64,000 nucleotides of DNA. Origin: Bacteroidaceae bacterium. Lineage in GTDB: Bacteria > Bacteroidota > Bacteroidia > Bacteroidales > Bacteroidaceae. The DNA is taken from assembly GCA_017645305.1 (NCBI GenBank), contig JAGCPD010000071.1, positions 1 through 64,000 on the forward strand, given 5' to 3'. Positions 44,694 through 51,686 of the stretch are shown one piece after another. The number at the start of each line of letters is the position of its first letter. The stretch's first letter is position 1. A program made the translations under genes and the position numbers. The notes beneath the pieces were generated by a model that searched no databases, had not been told where the DNA came from, and was given only the letters and a program-made list of their open reading frames with translations.

Positions 44694-46709
44694 AAAAAAT
44701 ACTATCTGCAAGCGATTCTGGCTACCGTATTGGCATTTGTTGGGACAGCAAGTGCCAATGCGCAGAATCTCAACGACGAAGACCGCCCGGACAGCATACA
44801 GGAGTTGCACGAGGTGACGGTCACCTCCAAGCAGCCCCTCCGCACGATTGCCACTTCGCAGACGCTGAGCGGCGCTGACCTGCAGGCCCTGAGCACCACG
44901 TCGGTGGCCGATGCGCTGAAGTACTTCTCCGGTGTGCAGATAAAGGACTATGGGGGGCTGGGCGGCCTGAAGACCATCAATGTCCGCTCGTTGGGCGCGC
45001 AGCATGTGGGTGTCTATATCGACGGCATCCGCATCACCAATGCGCAGAACGGCACGGTCGATTTGGGCAAGTTCTCGCTCTCCAGCATGGAGTCGGTGTC
45101 GCTCTATAATGCCAACAAGTTGGACTACTGCCAGTCGGCCAGCGAGTACGCTTCGGGTGCAACGGTCTATCTGCAGACGCGCCGTCCGACGAGCGACTCG
45201 CTCTCTGTGCAACTGCGCAACGGCTCGTTCCACACGTGGATGGCGAAGCTGAACGGGCAGTTCAACTGGCGCGGCTGGCAGGGATTCATCGACGGCGAGT
45301 ACTGCACGTCGCGGGGCGACTACCCTTTCCGCTACCATTCAGAATATGAAGATACCGTGGGACGGCGCACGAACAGCGACATCCGCTACGGGCGCATCGA
45401 GGGCGCACTGTTCCGGGGCGGCTTCTCCTCGCACATCTATTATTATGACTCGGAGCGAGGCTGTCCGGGAGGCATCGTGCGCCGCCTGAGCGACAAATAT
45501 ACGAACGTGGGGCGCGAATGGGACCGCGATTTCTTCGTGCAGGCCAGCTACCAGGAGCGTTTCTTCAGGAGGCTCCTCTTCAAGGCGAACACCAAATACA
45601 CGAACGAATACCTGCGCTACTGCACGAAATACCCCGAGAACCAGAACACGGCCCGCGTGGATAACCACTACCGGCAGCAGGATGTCTATGGCGCCCTGTG
45701 TGCCGCCTACCAGCCGTGGTCGTGGCTGTCGCTCTCATCGAGCTATGATGCGCGCTACAGCATCCTGCGGGCCGACCTGAAGCGGTTCGACGACGTGAAG
45801 CGTGTGGACCAGAAGCTGGTGTTTGCCGCACAGATGAACTGGCACGACATCCAGGCCGCTGTGTCTGCACTCCATCAGCGCTACAGCGACTGGACCTTTG
45901 CCCATGCGGGTGCGGCCGACCCCTTAGACCGATGGACACCGGCCTTCTCGCTGGCCTATACCCTGCATGATGTCACGCTGCGCGGGTGGTACAAGGAGAT
46001 ATTCCGTGTGCCGACGCTCAACGACCTCTACTATACGCAGGTGGGCAACCGCAACCTGAAGCCCGAGAACACCAAGCAGTGGAATGTGGGGGTGGAGTAT
46101 CATTGGGACAACAGACAACGGACAACAGACAACAGACAACGGTCAATGGTCAATGGTCAATGGTCAATGGACTTTCAGGTGGATGCCTATATCAACAAGA
46201 TTGAGAATCGCATTGTGTGCCTGCCGTTGAAGGGTACCTATACGTGGTCGATGATGAACTACGGCTACACCTACTGCCGGGGGCTGAACGCTACGATTAA
46301 AGGCCACTACACGCGGGGCCCCTGGAACTTCTCGCTACTCAACTCCATCACGTGGCAGCGCGATGTGGACCGCACCGACCCCGAGGATGAGGATATGTAC
46401 GACAAGCCCATTTGCTACTCGCCCACGTTCTCGACGGGAGTCACCGCCATCATGGGCTGGCGCTCGCTGCAGTTCACCACCTCCTACCTCTACGTGGGGG
46501 AGCGCATGTGGAGCAAGGCCGACCCCGAGGACATCCTGGAGCCTTACCATAACATCGACATGAAACTCTCCTATACCCATCACATCAAAAAGACGTCGCT
46601 CGGCCTCTGCCTCGAGGTGTGCGACGTCTTAGATATACAGTATGAACATCTTCCGCGCTACCCCATGCCGGGCCGTAATTATAAACTGACTTTATCCTTC
46701 GGAATATAG
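44691..46709 (+). CDS. btuB: TonB-dependent corrinoid receptor BtuB
   Basis: 672 residues with a signal peptide ending near SANAQ. The plug domain starts with the TonB box-like stretch ELHEVTVTSKQPLRTIATSQ and has DALKYFSGVQIKDYGGLGGL, NVRSLGAQHVGVYIDGIRI and ATVYLQT. A 22-strand-type barrel follows, with the expected C-terminal aromatic strand (YKLTLSFGI). It imports cobalamin and other corrinoids across the outer membrane. The cobalamin riboswitch upstream and btuG downstream support this. Oddly, 21 residues of the barrel (about 473-493) are encoded by nine 7-base repeats, presumably an extracellular loop insertion. Confidence 0.93.
   Translation: MKKYYLQAILATVLAFVGTASANAQNLNDEDRPDSIQELHEVTVTSKQPLRTIATSQTLSGADLQALSTTSVADALKYFSGVQIKDYGGLGGLKTINVRSLGAQHVGVYIDGIRITNAQNGTVDLGKFSLSSMESVSLYNANKLDYCQSASEYASGATVYLQTRRPTSDSLSVQLRNGSFHTWMAKLNGQFNWRGWQGFIDGEYCTSRGDYPFRYHSEYEDTVGRRTNSDIRYGRIEGALFRGGFSSHIYYYDSERGCPGGIVRRLSDKYTNVGREWDRDFFVQASYQERFFRRLLFKANTKYTNEYLRYCTKYPENQNTARVDNHYRQQDVYGALCAAYQPWSWLSLSSSYDARYSILRADLKRFDDVKRVDQKLVFAAQMNWHDIQAAVSALHQRYSDWTFAHAGAADPLDRWTPAFSLAYTLHDVTLRGWYKEIFRVPTLNDLYYTQVGNRNLKPENTKQWNVGVEYHWDNRQRTTDNRQRSMVNGQWSMDFQVDAYINKIENRIVCLPLKGTYTWSMMNYGYTYCRGLNATIKGHYTRGPWNFSLLNSITWQRDVDRTDPEDEDMYDKPICYSPTFSTGVTAIMGWRSLQFTTSYLYVGERMWSKADPEDILEPYHNIDMKLSYTHHIKKTSLGLCLEVCDVLDIQYEHLPRYPMPGRNYKLTLSFGI
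46107..46169 (+). repeat. In-frame array of nine heptamers inside btuB
   Basis: Five gacaaca/gacaacg units then four gtcaatg units, 63 bases, in frame. They encode a hydrophilic stretch (DNRQRTTDNRQRSMVNGQWS) between two barrel strands. Confidence 0.9.
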
Positions 46710-46712
46710 ATA

Positions 46713-46796
46713 AGAGTTAAGAGTTAAGAGTTAAGAATTGAGAGTTAAGAGAGAAGAATTAACAATTAACAATTAAGAATTAGAAGTTAAGAATTC
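46713..46796 (+). repeat. Twelve contiguous heptamers between btuB and btuG
   Basis: An unbroken run of twelve 7-base units (agagtta, agaattg, agaatta, acaatta and similar) fills nearly the whole spacer, from 4 bases after the btuB stop to 6 bases before the btuG ATG. Confidence 0.9.
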
Positions 46797-46802
46797 ACAA
46801 TA

Positions 46803-48092
46803 ATGAGCAAAAAACATCTATTGACTGTTGTCTGTTGTCTGTTGTCTGTTGTCACTTTAGCCCAGGAACGCATCATCCTGCTGAACGAAGGAATGTGGCA
46901 AGCAGACAACGGGCGAATCACTTACTTCGAGGACGGAACTGTGGTAAGCAACCAATGGTTCCGCGATAAGAATGGCCTCAAACTGGGCGACACGCCCAAC
47001 GACATCATACAAATCAATGAAAACCTTATAGCCATTGCCATCAACTGGTCGAATGTCGTCCAATTCATTACACCCGACGGTAAGGCTGTGGCTGCCACGG
47101 AAGACATCCCCAACAACCGTAAGCTTTGTTCTGACGGCAAGTTCGTCTATGTCACCAGTTACGGGCATGAATGTGAGACGATTGATGGCACCGTATATTT
47201 CGACAAAGGCTTTGTGGCAAAGATTGACATCAGTAACTTTAAGGTAACAGCCACCTGTGAGGTAGGCTACGAACCTGAAGGGATTGCGCTATACAACGGA
47301 TACCTCTTTGTGGCCAATACCGGCGGTTATGCGGGACAGGAAGATCATGAATACGAGACAACGGTCAGCATCATCAACGCAAACAGCATGGAGGTGGAGA
47401 AGACCATCGAAACAGGCGTCCCCAACCTCTATGGCGAGATGTCGCAGAGCGGACGCTACCTCTGCATCAACTCTCCTGGCGACTACTACGAGACACCGGC
47501 CTGCGGTCTTGTCTTCGACTGTGAGAAGGCTCTCACCAGCAACGACTGCTTCGTCAAGTTCGACTACCCAGCCACCTACAACACGACGACTCTCGACGGG
47601 AAGTTCCTTGCCGTCGGCTCCAACTTCTCCTATATCACTGGCGAATACGAGTTCTCCCGCCTCACCATCGAGCCTTGGACCGTGATGAAGACCAGAGGGC
47701 AGAGCGGACTGGAGCAGACTATGCCAGGCACATTGGGCAGCGATTTCGCCAACATGGAGCAGCCATACGGCATCTATGTGAATCCCTACACGGGCTACAT
47801 CTACGGCACCGATGCCGGGTCGTTCGAGGGAGCAGGCTACCTGTACCAGTGGTCGCCCGAGGGACAACTCCTCGGCAAGCACAGGGTCTATATCAATCCC
47901 GGCCACTTCCTGGCTCTGCCCACAGAGGGGTACTTTGACGGAATAGGCGGAATTGATAATGGACAATGGACAATGGATAATTGTGTCTTCGACCTTCAGG
48001 GGCGTAAAATCAATGGCCCAGCGTCCAATGTTCAATGGAAGAAAGGAACTATATATATAAAGGAAGGGAAAAAATACTATATAACAAAATAA
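46803..48092 (+). CDS. btuG: BtuG-like corrinoid-binding beta-propeller (DUF5074)
   Basis: 429 residues with a signal peptide (HLLTVVCCLLSVVTLAQ). The propeller has repeated strands of the YncE/DUF5074 kind (RIILLNEGMWQADNGRITYF, VQFITPDGKAVAATEDIPNN, GYEPEGIALYNGYLFVANTG, TVSIINANSMEVEKTIETGV, YGIYVNPYTGYIYGTDAGSF). BtuG proteins are surface lipoproteins in Bacteroides that cap BtuB and capture cobalamin with very high affinity. Here no clear lipobox follows the signal; instead a sorting-like tail (FDLQGRKINGP ... GTIYIKEGKKYY) ends the protein. The h-region of the signal peptide is encoded by heptamers (46823-46857), and the pre-tail linker by four more (47955-47982). Confidence 0.85.
   Translation: MSKKHLLTVVCCLLSVVTLAQERIILLNEGMWQADNGRITYFEDGTVVSNQWFRDKNGLKLGDTPNDIIQINENLIAIAINWSNVVQFITPDGKAVAATEDIPNNRKLCSDGKFVYVTSYGHECETIDGTVYFDKGFVAKIDISNFKVTATCEVGYEPEGIALYNGYLFVANTGGYAGQEDHEYETTVSIINANSMEVEKTIETGVPNLYGEMSQSGRYLCINSPGDYYETPACGLVFDCEKALTSNDCFVKFDYPATYNTTTLDGKFLAVGSNFSYITGEYEFSRLTIEPWTVMKTRGQSGLEQTMPGTLGSDFANMEQPYGIYVNPYTGYIYGTDAGSFEGAGYLYQWSPEGQLLGKHRVYINPGHFLALPTEGYFDGIGGIDNGQWTMDNCVFDLQGRKINGPASNVQWKKGTIYIKEGKKYYITK
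46823..46857 (+). repeat. Heptamers encoding the btuG signal peptide core
   Basis: Units gactgtt, gtctgtt three times, gtcactt. These are the reverse complement of the gacaaca units inside btuB. They encode TVVCCLLSVVT. Confidence 0.9.
47955..47982 (+). repeat. Heptamers in the btuG pre-tail linker
   Basis: gataatg, gacaatg, gacaatg, gataatt, in frame, encoding IDNGQWTMDN just before the tail. Confidence 0.8.
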
Positions 48093-48122
48093 TCAAAAAA
48101 CAACAAACATTATCTAATTATT

Positions 48123-51100
48123 ATGAAGAAGTATTTACTAAGTATCATGGCGCTGACGCTATTTGCTGTCAGCAATGCCTTTGCCACCCAGGTAGAGGTG
48201 ACAATGAACGCCAAAAGTAAACTCATCAAGTCGTTGGTCAACATGCAGACCAGCGAAAGTGTGGCTGTGGGCGAACCCGCCAGCAACAAGTACACCTTCG
48301 ATGCGCCCGACGGCTCCTATCTGCTGACGGCCACCGCAGCCGACGGCGAGACCGTGAGCGGCACCATCCAGCTCGACATCGATGCCGACCACACCGCCTT
48401 CGCCATCTTCTCTCCCGAGATTACCGTGAAGAACAGCGCTTGGGAGTACGACACCGACTACACCTTCGAGCTAAAGGTGACTAACAAAGAAGGCCAAACC
48501 GTGAACACCATGATGGGCGAATACACCAACGGCCACAAGATGTTCCTCGTGTTCAGCGGCAACACCTACTACCTCGACATCATTCCCTCTGAGGCCCGTC
48601 AGGCAGAAGGTTACATCGCCGCTTCCTACACAGGCACGGTGAGCTTCAACGCCTCCATCAGTGCTGAGGCTCCGATGAGCGCGATGTACGACGTGACCGT
48701 TCCTGCCGGAGCAACCCTCTTCCTCGGCACCAAGACGGCCCACTTCGTAAGCTTCAAGGAGGTTGCGCCCGAAAGCGTTAGCGGAGACGGCACAGTCTAT
48801 ACCTTCAAGCTCGGCGACAAGCAGAAGTACAACTACCGCGTCAGCAAGGAAGGGAAGCTGACCCTTGGCGGTCTCTTCACCATGAGCCTCGACGAGACCA
48901 AGCGTCCCGAACTCGTCTTCACTGATGCCGACATGGAGGCAAAGAGTCCGAAGTACATCGACCACGACGTGACCTCGAACGAAGGCTACAACACGGGCGA
49001 CCTGTTCCTCAACATCAACCCGGCCGGACACCTCCAGCTTCCGAGCGTGGGCGACACCTACGACATCCTGCCCATGCGCACCTGGCAGCTCATCGAGAGC
49101 ATCACCAACAACTACTTCATCGAGCCTGACTACCACTTCACCGTTCTGAACCTGAACGGTCAGGAGGACAACAGCGTCGTGAAGGTTGAGGACGAGCTGC
49201 TGACGGCAGTGGGTAAGGGAACAGCCATCGTGCTCGTCACCTACGATGCCATCCATCTTGACCAATACGATGGTGCCACTCTGAAGCCCTTCATCGGCGG
49301 CAGCGATTGGGGTGCCATCTGGCCCGAGAACACCGGTTGCTTTGTTGTCACTGTAGGCGAAGCAGCAACAGGCATCACGCCCAATATGACTATCAACGAG
49401 AACTACCTGACCCAGGCCAATGGCGTTGACACCAAGATTGCCAAGGAGAAGCTCGATGCAGAGTTCGACGTGCTCTACTATCTCGACACAGAGGACGGCT
49501 TCGACTACACCTTCACTCCCGATGGCGTTGCCTCCGTTACATTGGCCCGTCCCGTCATCGGCACTAATGCAGCCTCCTATACGGGCTTCTCTGCTGAAGG
49601 TGTTACCGCCAATGGCGATGGCAGCTACACCGTTCGCCTTACCGAGGGCCGTAACATTGTCTGCCTGACCGACGCTAATGGTAAGAGCATATATCAGGTT
49701 ATCACAGCCAAGCCTTGCCATCGCGAGATTAAAGTTGGAGAGGATGTTGTTGAGAAAGTAAAGCCCGGCGATGCAGTCACCGTGCAGTACTCTGGCCTCT
49801 ATCATCCCGCAAACAAGCTGGCAGGCATCCACAACTTCAACGCATATCTTGCCTACAAGCAGGCTTCCGAAGGTCTCACCGTGAAGAACGGCAAGGGCAA
49901 CCAGTACAAGATGGCTTCAACCGCCACCGCACAGGCTGTCACCTTCACTGTTCCCGAGGACTGGACGGCAGCTACCATCGAACTCACTGACGGCGTAATG
50001 GGCATTGGCGGCTTCGGCGACCCCATCGGCAACCATCGCGCAACGTCCAAGGTGACAGGTCGCGCTCCCAACTTCACTGCCATCTCTCAGAGCGCATCCC
50101 TCGGTCGCGTACCTGCCCTTGTGCTGCCCGTTGAACTGCCTGTAGCAGCTCCTGCTGTTGCCACCTTCGAGGACATTCAGGACATCACAGACCCCGTCGA
50201 TGGTCATATCAGCGTCGGCACTGAGGACGACGACGAGCGCGAGTTCTTCGTCAGCGGCGACTATGCCTTCAACAGCGGCTGTATGAGCGACTATGATTAT
50301 TGGTACTGGTTCGGCTATGCTAACCGCACCGAGACCAAGTACGAGAGCCTCGACGACCAGTGGAACAATGTCGTTGGCGGTGGCTACGACGGCTCAGCAA
50401 CCTACGGCGTTGCCTTCGCAGCAGAGTTCAACGGCCCCTGCGAGGTCACTCTGCTTACCGAGCCCGCAGTCGTTCCCGGCTTCTATGTCACCAACAGCAG
50501 CTACGCCTACACCTCGATGGTGAACGGCGACGGCTTTGCCAAGAAGTTCGAGAAGGGCGACTGGTTCAAACTGACCATCACGGGCTATGATGCCGATGAT
50601 GAAGTGACAGGCACAAAGGACTACTACCTTGCCGACCTGCGCAACGAGGCAACTGCCTACATCATCAACGACTGGCGCTATGTTGACCTCTCCGGCCTAG
50701 GTGCAGTTTCCAAGATTGGCTTCACGATGAGCAGCAGCGACACGGGCGACTGGGGCATGAACACGCCTGCTTACTTCTGCTTCGACAACTTCGGTGCCGA
50801 GGGTACAGAGGTGCTGCCCGAGAAGAATGTCGTTTTCGTTTCTGCTGAAGGCTATGCTACATACGTGACAGAGAAGAACACCGACTTCTCCAAATCTAAT
50901 GTTGAGGCATTTGCTGTGACAGAATCCACATCGCAAGCATACGTGCATCTGGAACCCATTACCGAGGCTCCTGCTGGTGAAGCCGTTCTCGTGAAGGCTG
51001 CCGAGGGCGCATACGTATTGCCGACTGCCGCCACGACTCCGGCACCTGTCGCAGGCAACTTGCTGAAGCCTGCCTTGACAGATGTTACCACCGATGGTTC

Positions 51101-51398
51101 TCAGTACATCCTGGCAGAAGGTGAAAAAGGCGTCGCCTTCTATAAGGCAGTTGCTGGAACGACCATTGCAGCCGGCAAGGGCTACCTTGAGTTTGCTGGC
51201 TCAGATGCGAAGGTATTCCTCTTTGATGATGAGGCAACTGGCATTTCTTCAATTGACAATGGACAATTGACAATTGATAATGCCGCTATTTACAACCTGG
51301 CTGGTCAGCGCGTTGGCAATGGAAAATTGATAATGGATAATGGACAATTAAAGCCCGGCATCTACATTGTTAACGGCAAAAAGGTTGCGATTAAGTGA
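48123..51398 (+). CDS. Large secreted DUF4465 protein of the B12 locus
   Basis: 1091 residues with a signal peptide ending near AFAT. The first ~670 residues are beta-rich repeats without a known family. A complete DUF4465 domain spans about 675-905 (FVSGDYAFNSGC, YWYWFGYANRT, GGGYDGSATYGVAF, VVPGFYVTNSSYAYTSMVNG, GDWFKLTITGYD, STGDWGMNTPAYFCFDNFG-like strand). DUF4465 proteins commonly sit in Bacteroidetes corrinoid loci. I recall that B12-binding surface proteins (BtuH) have been described from such loci, but I am not sure they carry this domain. Then come the shared C-terminal module (AEGYATYVTEKN, IAAGKGYLEF) and a tail (IYNLAGQRV ... GIYIVNGKKVAIK). It is likely an accessory corrinoid capture protein; no ABC importer follows. 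Confidence 0.82.
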   Translation: MKKYLLSIMALTLFAVSNAFATQVEVTMNAKSKLIKSLVNMQTSESVAVGEPASNKYTFDAPDGSYLLTATAADGETVSGTIQLDIDADHTAFAIFSPEITVKNSAWEYDTDYTFELKVTNKEGQTVNTMMGEYTNGHKMFLVFSGNTYYLDIIPSEARQAEGYIAASYTGTVSFNASISAEAPMSAMYDVTVPAGATLFLGTKTAHFVSFKEVAPESVSGDGTVYTFKLGDKQKYNYRVSKEGKLTLGGLFTMSLDETKRPELVFTDADMEAKSPKYIDHDVTSNEGYNTGDLFLNINPAGHLQLPSVGDTYDILPMRTWQLIESITNNYFIEPDYHFTVLNLNGQEDNSVVKVEDELLTAVGKGTAIVLVTYDAIHLDQYDGATLKPFIGGSDWGAIWPENTGCFVVTVGEAATGITPNMTINENYLTQANGVDTKIAKEKLDAEFDVLYYLDTEDGFDYTFTPDGVASVTLARPVIGTNAASYTGFSAEGVTANGDGSYTVRLTEGRNIVCLTDANGKSIYQVITAKPCHREIKVGEDVVEKVKPGDAVTVQYSGLYHPANKLAGIHNFNAYLAYKQASEGLTVKNGKGNQYKMASTATAQAVTFTVPEDWTAATIELTDGVMGIGGFGDPIGNHRATSKVTGRAPNFTAISQSASLGRVPALVLPVELPVAAPAVATFEDIQDITDPVDGHISVGTEDDDEREFFVSGDYAFNSGCMSDYDYWYWFGYANRTETKYESLDDQWNNVVGGGYDGSATYGVAFAAEFNGPCEVTLLTEPAVVPGFYVTNSSYAYTSMVNGDGFAKKFEKGDWFKLTITGYDADDEVTGTKDYYLADLRNEATAYIINDWRYVDLSGLGAVSKIGFTMSSSDTGDWGMNTPAYFCFDNFGAEGTEVLPEKNVVFVSAEGYATYVTEKNTDFSKSNVEAFAVTESTSQAYVHLEPITEAPAGEAVLVKAAEGAYVLPTAATTPAPVAGNLLKPALTDVTTDGSQYILAEGEKGVAFYKAVAGTTIAAGKGYLEFAGSDAKVFLFDDEATGISSIDNGQLTIDNAAIYNLAGQRVGNGKLIMDNGQLKPGIYIVNGKKVAIK
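51255..51349 (+). repeat. Two heptamer runs flanking the tail motif of the DUF4465 protein
   Basis: 51255-51282 (gacaatg, gacaatt, gacaatt, gataatg) encodes IDNGQLTIDN before YNLAGQR. 51315-51349 (ggcaatg, gaaaatt, gataatg, gataatg, gacaatt) encodes GNGKLIMDNGQL before GIYIVNGKK. Confidence 0.85.
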
Positions 51399-51498
51399 GA
51401 GAAGCGAAAGCCTGCTTACGCTTCCGAGCGTGAGCAAGCTCGAACAAAGTTCAAAGTGTTGATAAAGTAAAAACACTTGAAAACCGATAATTAAAGAG

Positions 51499-51538
51499 AG
51501 TGGCCCATGCAACATATTTGCACGGGTCACTTTTTTTT
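51499..51538 (+). terminator. Terminator of the B12 locus
   Basis: A 14-bp stem with two G-U pairs (agtggcccatgcaa with ttgcacgggtcact, 51499-51512 and 51518-51531) followed by eight T. Confidence 0.88.
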
Positions 51539-51546
51539 ACCTTTTC

Positions 51547-51661
51547 TTTCGCACTTCTCTCGTTTATTCGTAACTTTGCCATCAGAGATGGCGAACTTAC
51601 TCCGTCTCACAAAAAAAAAGAATAATTTCTTTTGTCCTGCCCTCGACTTTTCGTAACTTTG
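51547..51661 (+). promoter_or_regulatory. Two tandem promoters before GH31
   Basis: First: TTTC (51547-51550), 20 bases, TAACTTTG (51571-51578). Second: TTTG (51631-51634), 19 bases, TAACTTTG (51654-51661). Both -7 regions read ttcgTAACTTTGc, suggesting local duplication. The second would start transcription about 20 bases before the GH31 ATG. Confidence 0.65.
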
Positions 51662-51686
51662 CAAACAAAAACCAATAACGACTATA

